NCBI RefSeq assembly: GCF_900105415.1
Contig: NZ_FNSM01000001.1
Span: 2,332,501-2,396,500 of the forward strand
Source: Streptomyces sp. TLI_105
Lineage (GTDB): Bacteria; Actinomycetota; Actinomycetes; Streptomycetales; Streptomycetaceae
Direction of reading: 5' to 3'
Length of the DNA: 64,000 nt
Shown here: one piece after another, positions 10,053-18,531 of the stretch
How positions within the stretch are numbered: position 1 is the first letter of the stretch
How the letters are laid out: every line of letters begins with the position of its first letter
Notes under the pieces: model-generated
Database searches by the model: none
Seen by the model: only the letters and a program-made list of their open reading frames with translations
Told to the model about the DNA's origin: nothing
Program-made: the position numbers and the translations under genes

Positions 10053-10202
10053 ATGCGCGCGCCACCCTACCGGGGACGGCCGGTGGGGGCTGCAAGTAGG
10101 ATCGCCGTCCCATGGGGGAAGTCCGCGCACTCGGCTGCCGACAGGGGTGGCGTGCGGATGCTCCCGCCACGAGCCCGCCTCCAACGAGGGATTGATGCGC
10201 CG

Positions 10203-13200
10203 GTGAGCCAGATCGTCGTCAAACGCCCGCCGAGGTCTCTTCCTCCGGAAGTGCCCGGTGAGGAACTGGTCCTGGAGTCTCCGCCGGAACTTCCGCGGGG
10301 GCAGCAGGAGTCGGCGTTGATGCAGCTCCTGCCGATGCTCGGCATGGGCTCGTCGGTCGTCTTCTTCTTCATGACGCCCTCGCCGATCATGCGGATCATG
10401 GGCACGCTCATGCTGGCGTCGACCGTCGCGATGGCCGTCGCCCAGTTCGTGAGATTCCGTCGTGGTACGCAGGGGCAAATGGCCGATGTCCGCCGCGACT
10501 ACCTCAAATACCTCGCGCAGACTCGGCGTACGGTCCGGCGCACGGCGCGCAAGCAGCGGGACGCGCAGCTGTATCTGCACCCCTCCCCCGAGCAGTTGTG
10601 GTCGGTGGTGGCCGAGGGTTCCCGGGTGTGGGAGCGCCGGGTCGGCGACCACGACTTCGGGCAGGCGCGGATCGGTCTCGGGGCGCAGCAGCTGGCGACT
10701 CCCCTGGTGGCGCCGGACACGGCTCCGGTGGACGAGCTGGAGCCGCTGTGTGCGGGTGCGATGCAGCAGTTCCTGGCGGTGCACGGCACGTTGGACGGGC
10801 TGCCGATGGCGGTCTCGATGCGGGCGTTCTACCACGTGACGGTGTCGGGCGAGCCGGAGTCGGCGCAGGCGGCGGCCCGCGCGCTCGTGGCGCAGCTGGT
10901 GACGCTGCACTCCCCCGAGGACCTGATGCTCGCCGTGGTGGCGGCGCGGCCGGCGCAGGAGCGCTGGGACTGGACGAAGTGGCTGCCGCACACGCAGGTC
11001 CCGGGGCAGGTCGACGGAGCCGGTACGAAGCGGCTGTTCGGCGACGACCTCGGTGAGCTGGAGCAGCTGGTCCGCTCGAAGCTGGACGGGCGGACGCGGT
11101 TCTCCCGGGAGAGCCAGCCGGTGCTCGACCAGCCGCACGTGGTGGTGGTCCTGGACGGCGGGATGGTGCCGCCGGACTCGCTGCTCGCGGCGCCCGAGGG
11201 CCTTCAGGGCGTGACGATCGTGGAGGTCGTCTCCGGTGAGCTCGACGAGCCGCGCGGTGGCCTCTCGGTGGTGGTACGGCCGGGCCGGCTGCGCCTGGAG
11301 TCGGGCGGCGGCTTCGCGTACGAGGGGCTGCCGGACGGCATCTCGCTGCCGGCTGCCGAGGCGCTGGCCCGGCAGCTGGCGCCGCTGCGGATGGGCGGCG
11401 GGGACGACGACGAGCCGCTGCTCGCCAACCTGGACTTCACGGATCTGCTGAACCTGGGCGACGCGGCCTCGGTGGACGTGACGCGGACCTGGCGGCCCCG
11501 GTCGGTGGCCGAGCGGCTTCGCGTGCCGATCGGTGTCGGCGAGGACGGCCAGCCGGTCATGCTGGACCTGAAGGAGGCGGCGCAGGAGGGCATGGGCCCG
11601 CACGGTCTGTGCGTCGGCGCGACGGGTTCCGGAAAGTCGGAGCTGCTGCGCACGCTGGTGCTCGGTCTGGCGGTGACGCACTCCTCGGAGACGCTGAACT
11701 TCGTCCTCGCGGACTTCAAGGGCGGTGCGACCTTCGCGGGCATGTCGCAGATGCCGCACGTGGCGGCGGTCATCACCAACCTCGCGGACGACCTGACGCT
11801 GGTCGACCGCATGGGCGACGCGATCCGCGGCGAGCTCCAGCGGCGGCAGGAGCTGCTGCGTTCGGCGGGCAACTACGCGAACATCCACGACTACGAGAAG
11901 GCGCGGGCGGCGGGTGCTCCGCTGGAGCCGCTGGCCTCGCTGGTCCTGGTGATCGACGAGTTCTCCGAACTCCTCACCGCCAAGCCCGACTTCATCGACA
12001 TGTTCATCCAGATCGGCCGCATCGGCCGATCGCTGGGTGTGCACCTGCTGCTCGCCTCGCAGCGCCTGGAGGAGGGCAAGCTGCGCGGCCTGGACACGTA
12101 CCTCTCGTACCGGATCGGTCTGCGGACCTTCTCGGCGGCGGAGTCGCGGACGGCGATCGGCGTGCCGGACGCGTACCACCTGCCGTCGGTGCCCGGTTCG
12201 GGCTATCTGAAGTTCGGCACGGACGAGATGACCCGCTTCAAGGCGGCGTACGTGTCGGGGACGTACCGGACGGGCGGGCCTCGTCTGGAGATCGGGCAGC
12301 TGCCGGTGGAGCGGCGGCCCGCGCTGTTCACGGCGGCGCCGGTGCCCGTGGTGTACGCGGCGCCGGACCCGGCCTATCTGACGGCGCAGCGCGCCGAGGA
12401 GGACGACGCGCTCGCGGACACGGTCCTCGACGTGATCGTGCGGCGACTGGAGGGCCAGGGGGTGCCGGCGCACCAGGTGTGGCTGCCGCCGCTCGACCAG
12501 GCGCCCTCGCTGGACCAGCTGCTTCCGGGGCTCGCGCAGACGGCGGACCGGGGGCTCACGGCGACGGAGTACACGCGTCAGGGCGGGCTCACGGTGCCGC
12601 TCGGCCTCATCGACAAGCCGTTCGAGCAGCGGCGCGAGGTGCTGTACCGGGACTTCTCGGGCGCGGCCGGTCACATGATGGTGGTCGGCGGTCCGCAGTC
12701 CGGCAAGTCGACGATCATGCGGACGCTGATCTCCTCGTTCGCGCTCACCCACACGCCGGCCGAAGTGCAGTTCTACTGCCTGGACTTCGGTGGCGGCGGC
12801 ATGGTGTCGCTGGCCGACCTGCCGCACGTCGGCGGGGTGGCGTCCCGGCTCGACCCCGAGCGGGTGCGGCGGACGGTCGCGGAGGTCATGGGCGTCCTGA
12901 ACCGGCGGGAGGAGTTCTTCCGCGCGCACTCCATCGACTCGATCGCGACCTACCGGCGCAAGCGGGCGGCGGGCGAACTGCCGGGCGAGGCCTGGGGCGA
13001 CGTCTTCCTGATCGTGGACGGCTGGGGCAGCTTCCGCAACGACTACGACATGCTGGAGCCGATCGTCTCCGACATCGCCGCGCGCGGTCTGGGCTACGGC
13101 ATCCACGTGGTGATCACCGCCGCCCGGTACATGGAGGTGCGGGCGGCGCTCAAGGACCAGATGCTGGGCCGGCTCGAACTGCGGCTCGGTGACGTCATGG

Positions 13201-14156
13201 ACTCCGAGTTCGACCGGAAGGTCGCGGCGAACGTGCCGACCGGGGTGCCGGGCCGTGGCCAGGTGCCGGAGAAGCTGCACTTCATGGGGGCGCTGCCGCG
13301 GATCGACGGGTCGAGCTCGGCCGCCGACCTGGCGGAGGGCACGTCGGCGTTCGTGCAGGCCGTGAAGGCGAGCTGGACCGGGGCCCCGGCTCCGGCGGTG
13401 CGGCTGCTGCCGCGCAGGCTGCCGGCGGAGCAGCTGCCGAAGGGCTTCGAGTACCCGCAGCACGGCATCGCGATCGGCATCGACGAGACGAACCTGGAGC
13501 CGGTGTTCGTCGACTTCGAGTCGGATCCGTTCTTCCTGATCTTCGGCGAGAGCGAGTCCGGCAAGACGGCGTTGCTGCGGCTGATCGCCAAGCAGCTGTG
13601 CGAGCGGTACTCGCCGGAGCAGGCGCGGATCGTGGTGGGCGACTACCGGCGGACGATGCTGGAGGCCGTGGCGCCCTCGCACCTCCTGGAGTACGCGCCG
13701 ATGGCCTCGGCCATGCAGATGCACATGGACGCGATCAACACGGTGATGACGAAGCGGGCGCCGAAGCCCGACATCACGCCGCAGCAGCTGCGCGACCGCA
13801 GCTGGTGGTCGGGCCCGCAGCTGTTCGTCCTGATCGACGACTTCGAGCTGGTGGCCACCAACTCGGGGAACCCCCTCGCGGTTCTGGTGGAGAACCTGCC
13901 GTTCGCGCGGGACGTCGGCATCCGGTTCATCGTGGCGCGCAACCAGGCGGGCGCCTCCCGTGCGATGTACGAGCCGTTCATGCAGCGGATGCGGGAGCTG
14001 GGCGCGCAGGGCGTGATCCTCTCCGGCGATCCGCAGGAGGGCGACATCCTGGGCAGCGTCCGGGCGCGGCCGATGCCTCCGGGCCGGGGCACGTTCGTGT
14101 CGCGCAAGCGCGGGACGCCGCTGGTGCAGCTGGGCTGGCTGCCCGAACAGCACTGA
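10203..14156 (+). CDS. eccC: Type VII secretion ATPase EccC (FtsK/SpoIIIE type)
   Basis: This is the motor and substrate receptor of the ESX secretion system. The 1317-residue protein has two N-terminal transmembrane helices (about residues 40-85) and three tandem FtsK/SpoIIIE ATPase domains. Their Walker A motifs are GATGSGKSE (about 470), GGPQSGKST (about 828) and GESESGKTA (about 1115). The first domain also shows VLVIDEFSELL (Walker B). It is a single fused EccCa+EccCb form, as usual outside the mycobacterial ESX-1 locus. I chose GTG at 10203, giving (M)SQIVVKRPPRSLPPEVPGEE, the usual ESX N-terminus; upstream codons cross the operator-like repeats. CGAGGGA lies about 12 bases upstream. 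Confidence 0.95.
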   Translation: MSQIVVKRPPRSLPPEVPGEELVLESPPELPRGQQESALMQLLPMLGMGSSVVFFFMTPSPIMRIMGTLMLASTVAMAVAQFVRFRRGTQGQMADVRRDYLKYLAQTRRTVRRTARKQRDAQLYLHPSPEQLWSVVAEGSRVWERRVGDHDFGQARIGLGAQQLATPLVAPDTAPVDELEPLCAGAMQQFLAVHGTLDGLPMAVSMRAFYHVTVSGEPESAQAAARALVAQLVTLHSPEDLMLAVVAARPAQERWDWTKWLPHTQVPGQVDGAGTKRLFGDDLGELEQLVRSKLDGRTRFSRESQPVLDQPHVVVVLDGGMVPPDSLLAAPEGLQGVTIVEVVSGELDEPRGGLSVVVRPGRLRLESGGGFAYEGLPDGISLPAAEALARQLAPLRMGGGDDDEPLLANLDFTDLLNLGDAASVDVTRTWRPRSVAERLRVPIGVGEDGQPVMLDLKEAAQEGMGPHGLCVGATGSGKSELLRTLVLGLAVTHSSETLNFVLADFKGGATFAGMSQMPHVAAVITNLADDLTLVDRMGDAIRGELQRRQELLRSAGNYANIHDYEKARAAGAPLEPLASLVLVIDEFSELLTAKPDFIDMFIQIGRIGRSLGVHLLLASQRLEEGKLRGLDTYLSYRIGLRTFSAAESRTAIGVPDAYHLPSVPGSGYLKFGTDEMTRFKAAYVSGTYRTGGPRLEIGQLPVERRPALFTAAPVPVVYAAPDPAYLTAQRAEEDDALADTVLDVIVRRLEGQGVPAHQVWLPPLDQAPSLDQLLPGLAQTADRGLTATEYTRQGGLTVPLGLIDKPFEQRREVLYRDFSGAAGHMMVVGGPQSGKSTIMRTLISSFALTHTPAEVQFYCLDFGGGGMVSLADLPHVGGVASRLDPERVRRTVAEVMGVLNRREEFFRAHSIDSIATYRRKRAAGELPGEAWGDVFLIVDGWGSFRNDYDMLEPIVSDIAARGLGYGIHVVITAARYMEVRAALKDQMLGRLELRLGDVMDSEFDRKVAANVPTGVPGRGQVPEKLHFMGALPRIDGSSSAADLAEGTSAFVQAVKASWTGAPAPAVRLLPRRLPAEQLPKGFEYPQHGIAIGIDETNLEPVFVDFESDPFFLIFGESESGKTALLRLIAKQLCERYSPEQARIVVGDYRRTMLEAVAPSHLLEYAPMASAMQMHMDAINTVMTKRAPKPDITPQQLRDRSWWSGPQLFVLIDDFELVATNSGNPLAVLVENLPFARDVGIRFIVARNQAGASRAMYEPFMQRMRELGAQGVILSGDPQEGDILGSVRARPMPPGRGTFVSRKRGTPLVQLGWLPEQH

Positions 14157-14161
14157 GCGGA

Positions 14162-14193
14162 GCGGTCCCTCCCACTACTGTGGGAGGGACCGC
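14162..14193 (+). terminator. Hairpin after eccC
   Basis: GCGGTCCCTCCCAC (14162-14175) and its perfect inverted copy (14180-14193) form a 14-bp stem with a TACT loop, starting five bases after the eccC stop. It separates eccC from the DUF397 gene and may only attenuate readthrough. Confidence 0.75.
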
Positions 14194-14219
14194 CGTACCA
14201 CCGCGAAGGGATTGCGCCG

Positions 14220-14504
14220 ATGACCGACGCCCACGAGACCACCGCCGAGAGCGCGGACGCCGCCCTGGCCGCCGAGAAGCGGCGTCAGAAGGACGAGCTG
14301 TACGCGCTCGACATCTCCGGCGTCGAGTGGCAGGGCGCCCCGGGGACGAGCCCGGACGAGGAGCGCGTGGAGATCGCGCGGCTGCCCGAGGGGGCGGTGG
14401 CGATGCGCTCGTCGCTCGACAAGGACACGGTGCTGCGGTACACGAAGGCCGAGTGGGACGCGTTCGTCCTGGGCGCCAGGGACGGCGAGTTCGACCTGCG
14501 TTGA
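14220..14504 (+). CDS. DUF397-family protein in the ESX locus
   Basis: A 94-residue acidic protein whose C-terminal 60 residues match the DUF397 pattern: GVEWQGAPG, EERVEIARLPEGAVAMRSSL, then VLRYTKAEWDAFVLGARDGEFD. In Streptomyces, DUF397 proteins usually sit beside an XRE-family regulator and modulate it; no such partner is adjacent here. An N-terminal extension (about residues 1-30) is Ala/Glu-rich and looks helical. ATG at 14220 follows GAAGGGA at about nine bases. Its place directly downstream of eccC suggests a link with type VII secretion, possibly regulatory; that is inference. Confidence 0.85.
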   Translation: MTDAHETTAESADAALAAEKRRQKDELYALDISGVEWQGAPGTSPDEERVEIARLPEGAVAMRSSLDKDTVLRYTKAEWDAFVLGARDGEFDLR

Positions 14505-14511
14505 GGCGTAC

Positions 14512-14553
14512 GGGCCTGTCCTCCGGATCCGGCCGGATCCGGAGGACAGGCCC
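14512..14553. terminator. Perfect 42-bp palindrome after the DUF397 gene
   Basis: The palindrome has 21 bases on each side of its centre between 14532 and 14533, beginning GGGCCTGTCC and ending GGACAGGCCC. It follows the DUF397 stop by a few bases. With the next hairpin it forms a double terminator between convergent genes. Confidence 0.85.
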
Positions 14554-14554
14554 T

Positions 14555-14600
14555 ACGCGTGAGGGGGTGGCCCGTCGGAACGGGCCACCCCCTCACGCGT
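14555..14600. terminator. Perfect 21-bp stem hairpin after esxA
   Basis: ACGCGTGAGGGGGTGGCCCG and one more base (14555-14575) pair exactly with 14580-14600 around a CGGA loop. It lies 30 bp beyond the esxA stop and directly abuts the 42-bp palindrome, so it is likely the esxBA terminator. Confidence 0.85.
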
Positions 14601-14629
14601 GTTCGCCGGTTCTCACGGCAAGCGCGGAC

Positions 14630-14920
14630 TCACATCATGCGGAAGCGAGCCGCGTTGCCCTTGTCGGTGTCCTGGTAGCCGGCGACCGACTCGTCGAGGA
14701 GCTGGGCGATGCGCGCCAGGTCCTGGTTCATGCCGGCCATGTCGCGGGTCAGGCGGTCCTGGCTCTCGCGGTAGGCGATCTTCGCTTCACCCTCCCAGTT
14801 GGAGGCGACGCGGTTGACCTCGGCCATGAGGTCGTCGAGCTTCTGCGTGAGGGTGCTGGAGGTCAGGCGGGTGTCGGCCGCCGCCTGCGTCACGGTGTCG
14901 TAATTGACCGCAGTGGTCAT
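14630..14920 (-). CDS. esxA: WXG100 type VII secretion substrate EsxA
   Basis: A 96-residue helical-hairpin protein of the WXG100 family, exported by the ESX machine as a dimer with its partner. The signature WEG is at 42-44 (SNWEGEAK). A YxxxD export motif is visible near the C-terminus, YQDTD at 82-86. ATG at 14920 has AGGAG eight bases upstream. It follows esxB by about 50 bases on the same strand. The esxA name follows the S. coelicolor convention in which the second gene of the pair is EsxA. It is unusual that the YxxxD motif lies on this partner, since in mycobacteria it is on EsxB. Confidence 0.93.
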   Translation of the reverse strand: MTTAVNYDTVTQAAADTRLTSSTLTQKLDDLMAEVNRVASNWEGEAKIAYRESQDRLTRDMAGMNQDLARIAQLLDESVAGYQDTDKGNAARFRMM

Positions 14921-14973
14921 GGTGATGACTCCTGAAGTGAGAGTGGCGCGGAGGACTGGTCGGGTCGGACGGC

Positions 14974-15315
14974 TCAGACGCCGAGGATGGCGCTCTGGCC
15001 ACCGCCGCCGGAGCCGCTGTCCATCTGACGGAAGGACCGCATGCGGTCCTCCTCCTCCTGCGAGAACCCGTCGGCGCTCATGCGCATGATCTCCTCGAGC
15101 TTCGAGAGCTCGGCACGCATGCTGCGCAGACGCTGGTTCAGGTCGTTCTGGACCCGGTCGTACTCCTTGCTCGCAGCGCCCTGCCAGCCCGCCTGGACGC
15201 GGTCCACCACGCCGTTGAGGGAGGTGATGCGGGCCTGGAGCTCGTCGGAGAAGTCCTGGATCCGGCCGGCGAGCTTGACTTGTTCGGCACTGGTTACGTT
15301 CAGGTCTTTCGACAT
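14974..15315 (-). CDS. esxB: WXG100 type VII secretion substrate EsxB
   Basis: A 113-residue WXG100 protein, the likely dimer partner of the EsxA encoded just downstream. The turn motif WQG lies at 44-46 (AGWQGAASKEY), with amphipathic helices on both sides. The C-terminal tail SFRQMDSGSGGGGQSAILGV is longer than in typical CFP-10-like proteins and Gly-rich. No clear YxxxD motif is seen in its tail (nearest is GFSQEEED). It is probably the first gene of the esxBA transcript, with a promoter candidate about 124 bases upstream. Confidence 0.93.
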   Translation of the reverse strand: MSKDLNVTSAEQVKLAGRIQDFSDELQARITSLNGVVDRVQAGWQGAASKEYDRVQNDLNQRLRSMRAELSKLEEIMRMSADGFSQEEEDRMRSFRQMDSGSGGGGQSAILGV

Positions 15316-15438
15316 CTTGCCCCTTCTTCCTTCGGTGGCTGCGACGGACCGGCCGTCGGGCCATCCGGTCGTGATGCGGACGGGAATCTTCTGATGCCGC
15401 CCCCGTGCTGGGTTCGCACTGCCGTGCCCCCAGCGGTC

Positions 15439-15467
15439 ACTGTAGCCATTGACGGCGGCAGTTCCAA
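15439..15467 (-). promoter_or_regulatory. Candidate promoter for esxBA
   Basis: On the minus strand TTGGAA (15467-15462) and TACAGT (15444-15439) are 17 bases apart, fitting the TTGAC-like and TAnnnT pattern of the main Streptomyces sigma factor. It would give a leader of about 120 bases before esxB. The match is by eye only. Confidence 0.4.
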
Positions 15468-15505
15468 CTGCAAAGCAGGGACCCGATACTTGACCGGTAC
15501 GCGCG

Positions 15506-16768
15506 TCACCGGGCCTCCCTCCTGCGGCGGCTGTCGCGGATCACGGTGGCCGTCCCGGCGACCACGGCCACCAGGACACCTCCGATCCCCAACGCGTAGG
15601 TGGCGAGCCGTTCGGAGCGCTCCTGGGGCGTCTCCGACAGCGTCAGACGGGCCGGCTCGGGAGCCGGCGGCTTGGGCGGGCCCGGATCGGGCACGGGCGA
15701 GGAGGCCGGCGTCCCGGGGAGGTCGGCGAGCGCCCTGACCGGGTCGACCACGCCCCAACCGACGTGGTCGTCGCGCCCGTTGATCGAGCGGACGGCCGTC
15801 TGCTCGATCCGGGTGACGATCTGGGCCGCGGTCCACTCCGGGTACTTGGCGCGCAGCAGGGCGGCGACGCCGGCGACGTACGGGGCGGAGAAGCTGGTGC
15901 CGTTGTCGACGCACTGGCCGCCGCCCGGGACGGTGGAGACGATGTCGACGCCGGGCGCGGCGACGCCCACCATGGGGCCGGACTGGGAGAAGGCGGCGCG
16001 TTCGTTGTTCCGGTCGGAGGAGGCGACGGCGAGGACGCCGGGGAAGGCGGCCGGGTAGGTCTTCTTCCGGGCCCCGTCCATGCCGTCGTTGCCGGCGGAG
16101 GCGACGACGACGACGTTCTTCTCGACGGCCCTGGCCACGGCCTTGGCCATGGGCGAGTCGGGACCCAGCGGCTGGGTGGTGTCCTGCGAGATGTTGATGA
16201 CCTGCGCGCCCTTGGCGACGGCGTGGTCGATCGCCTGCGCCATCGTGTCGGACTTGCCGCTGTTCTTCTCGTCGTTCTGCCGGATCGGGATGATCGTGGC
16301 CTCGGGCGCGAGGCCGACGAAGCCGGTGCCCTTGCGGGGGCGGGCGGCGATGATGCCGGCGACCTTGGTGCCGTGGCCGACCTCGTCGACGGTGCCGTCG
16401 GTCTTGCCGCGCTTCTCGTCCCCGAAGGAGGGGTTGTTCTTGTCGGGCTTGAGGAAGTCCTTGCCCGCCTTGGCGTCGACGGCGGTGCGCAGCTGCGGGT
16501 TGACGTCGTCGACGCCGGTGTCGATGACCGCGACCCGGACGCCCTTGCCCTTGGTGTCCTGCCACAGCTCGTCGAGGAGGACCCGCTGGAGCGGCCAGGG
16601 GATGCCCTCGATCTGCTTCTTCATGGGGAAGGTGCACTCGCCGCTGCCGTCGAGGGCCGGGCCGTCGTGCCGGGGCGGGACGGGGGCGGCGGCCGCGGCG
16701 GGGGCGGCCAGCAGGGCCGTGAGGGTGCCCGCGGCGAGCAGGGCGGCCGTGCGGTACGTCGTCGTCAC
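15506..16768 (-). CDS. mycP: Mycosin, type VII secretion serine protease
   Basis: A membrane-anchored subtilisin-like protease of ESX systems, about 420 residues. A Sec signal peptide (LLAAGTLTALLAAPAAAAAP) precedes a subtilase domain with Asp in VIDTGVDD, His in EVGHGTKVAG, the oxyanion Asn in SAGNDG and Ser in NGTSFSAPYVAG. A Pro-rich linker and a C-terminal transmembrane helix (YALGIGGVLVAVVAGTATVI) end in a basic tail. I chose GTG at 16768 because AGGGGG lies about eight bases upstream; an in-frame GTG at 16777 would sit right on that site. It follows eccB by 12 bases and is probably co-transcribed with it. Confidence 0.93.
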   Translation of the reverse strand: MTTTYRTAALLAAGTLTALLAAPAAAAAPVPPRHDGPALDGSGECTFPMKKQIEGIPWPLQRVLLDELWQDTKGKGVRVAVIDTGVDDVNPQLRTAVDAKAGKDFLKPDKNNPSFGDEKRGKTDGTVDEVGHGTKVAGIIAARPRKGTGFVGLAPEATIIPIRQNDEKNSGKSDTMAQAIDHAVAKGAQVINISQDTTQPLGPDSPMAKAVARAVEKNVVVVASAGNDGMDGARKKTYPAAFPGVLAVASSDRNNERAAFSQSGPMVGVAAPGVDIVSTVPGGGQCVDNGTSFSAPYVAGVAALLRAKYPEWTAAQIVTRIEQTAVRSINGRDDHVGWGVVDPVRALADLPGTPASSPVPDPGPPKPPAPEPARLTLSETPQERSERLATYALGIGGVLVAVVAGTATVIRDSRRRREAR

Positions 16769-16780
16769 CGGTGCCACCCC

Positions 16781-18340
16781 CTAGGAACCCTGCGGCTGAC
16801 GCGCGCTGTTGGTGTCGAGCCGGGGGCCCTTCGAGAGGAACTCCGACCATTCGATCGGTACGGGGACCGGCACGACCTTCTCGTAGCCGAGACGCTTCTG
16901 GGCGTCGCTGGGTTCCGGCCGTCCGTCGGTCTGCTTCTGTTCGCCGGCACCGATCTCGGAGCGGGCGGAGTCGCTGTCGCCGTTGGCCTGGACGGCGTAC
17001 CGCAGGCCGGTGTCGGTGACGAGGAAGAGGGAGCCGTCCTGCGTCTTCTGCTTGCCCTGGATCTGGGTGTAGAGCAGGCCCGTGCCGGGGGTGACGTACG
17101 TGCTGGTGCCACCGGCGGTGATGTCGGCGGGGTAGTCGGTGCCGGCCCAGGTGGTGAGCGTGGTGCCGCCCTTCTCGTCGACGTCGGTGAGGACGTTGCA
17201 GACGGTGTCGCGGGCGCCTTCACCGGTGGCGGCGTTGACCTGCATGGACCTCAGCGTGGGCCAGCGGGCGCCGGCGTGGAAGGCGGTGGGGTCCGGGACG
17301 AAGGACGAGGCGTCGACCGTGGTGGCCTTGCCGTCCATGTCGAGGTTGCCGGTCTCCGGGGAGTTGATGAGGAGCCAGGCGGTGAAGGGGGTGACGGGCT
17401 GGACCTTGCCGGCGAGCACGACGTAGTACTGCGGGCCGGAGCCGGTCTGGGCGAGGAGGACCATGCCGATCCGGTTCTCGGTCCCGGTGAGGGTGTTGCC
17501 GGGGATGCCGGCGGAGGCGCCGACCGTGCCGTCGATGTGCGGGAAGTCGATCTCGTCGCCGGTCTTCAGGGTGGCGAGCCAGTCGTCGGTGACGGGCTGC
17601 GGCTCCTTGCTGAGACCCTCCTTGCTGAGACCGACGAGGGCGGTGAGGAGCCCGGGCCGGTCGGCCTTCACCGGGTACTTGGTGCCGGTGTGGTCGACGA
17701 GGAACTGGGCGCTCCCCTTCTGGCCCTTGACGTACAGGACCTGCCCGCTCTTCAGCTGGTTGTCGCCCTCGGTCCGCTTCGCGTCGCGCTTGGCGAAGAG
17801 GAAGGTGGCCTTCTGGACGCTGGCGCCCTTGCCGCCGCCGGGCTGCTCGCAGACGGCCCAGCGCTTCTCCGTGCCCGCGTCGTCCGCGGCGGGCAGCCGG
17901 TCGGGGGCGTACGGGATGCCGAGGATGGGCCCGCGCGGCGGCTTGCCCTCGTCGAGCTTCTTGTCGTCGACCTGGATGACCTGGAACTGGTCGGGGTTGA
18001 GCAGCAGTCGGGCGGAGGCGAGGTTGAGGACGGGGTGGAGCAGGGTCTTCTTGTCCTTGCCCTTGCCGGTCTCCAGGACGACGTACCGGGTCGTCGACTG
18101 CTTGCCGACGATGACCCGGGTGCCGGGGGTGTCCCAGCCCTTGGGGGCGGTGGGCTTGAACATGCCCCAGGCGCCGAATCCGGCGACCACGAGCGCGGAG
18201 ACGATCAGACCGGGGACGACCGCGCGCAGCGGCTTGGGCGCCCCCTCCTCCGTGCCGGAGGGCGAGGGTTGGAGGAATGCCGCCACCGTGCGCTTCTTCG
18301 CAAAGGTGTACGCGTTGAGCTCGTCCCGCCGCGATGCCAT
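16781..18340 (-). CDS. eccB: Type VII secretion protein EccB
   Basis: EccB is a bitopic subunit of the ESX core complex. The 519-residue protein has a short cytoplasmic N-terminus with RRDELNAYTFAKKRTVAAFL, one transmembrane helix (about residues 41-62), and a large extracytoplasmic domain of repeated R domains. Two cysteines (WAVCEQ and TVCNVL) can form the conserved disulfide. A short tandem duplication, GLSKEGLSKEP, is visible near residue 240. It is divergent from eccE and upstream of mycP. Length and order match other actinobacterial EccB proteins. Confidence 0.94.
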   Translation of the reverse strand: MASRRDELNAYTFAKKRTVAAFLQPSPSGTEEGAPKPLRAVVPGLIVSALVVAGFGAWGMFKPTAPKGWDTPGTRVIVGKQSTTRYVVLETGKGKDKKTLLHPVLNLASARLLLNPDQFQVIQVDDKKLDEGKPPRGPILGIPYAPDRLPAADDAGTEKRWAVCEQPGGGKGASVQKATFLFAKRDAKRTEGDNQLKSGQVLYVKGQKGSAQFLVDHTGTKYPVKADRPGLLTALVGLSKEGLSKEPQPVTDDWLATLKTGDEIDFPHIDGTVGASAGIPGNTLTGTENRIGMVLLAQTGSGPQYYVVLAGKVQPVTPFTAWLLINSPETGNLDMDGKATTVDASSFVPDPTAFHAGARWPTLRSMQVNAATGEGARDTVCNVLTDVDEKGGTTLTTWAGTDYPADITAGGTSTYVTPGTGLLYTQIQGKQKTQDGSLFLVTDTGLRYAVQANGDSDSARSEIGAGEQKQTDGRPEPSDAQKRLGYEKVVPVPVPIEWSEFLSKGPRLDTNSARQPQGS

Positions 18341-18531
18341 GAGTCCCCATTCTCGTCAGGCGCGATCTTCGCGCGGGGCCGCCGGGGTGGTGACACCCGG
18401 GCCCCGGCCTTCGGACCGGCCCCCTACTATGCCTGCTGTCCCGTGGGGTTCGTGGGGCGGGTAGGGTGATCCGGCCGCCAAAGCCCTGGCGGGCCAGGGT
18501 CATCGGGATGAATTGAGGGGGATTCTCCATC

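Noticed and set aside
9972-14153. 1393-codon open frame antisense to eccC
   Set aside because: It is an Arg/His/Pro-rich shadow of the real gene caused by high GC codon bias; eccC on the other strand has clear ATPase motifs.
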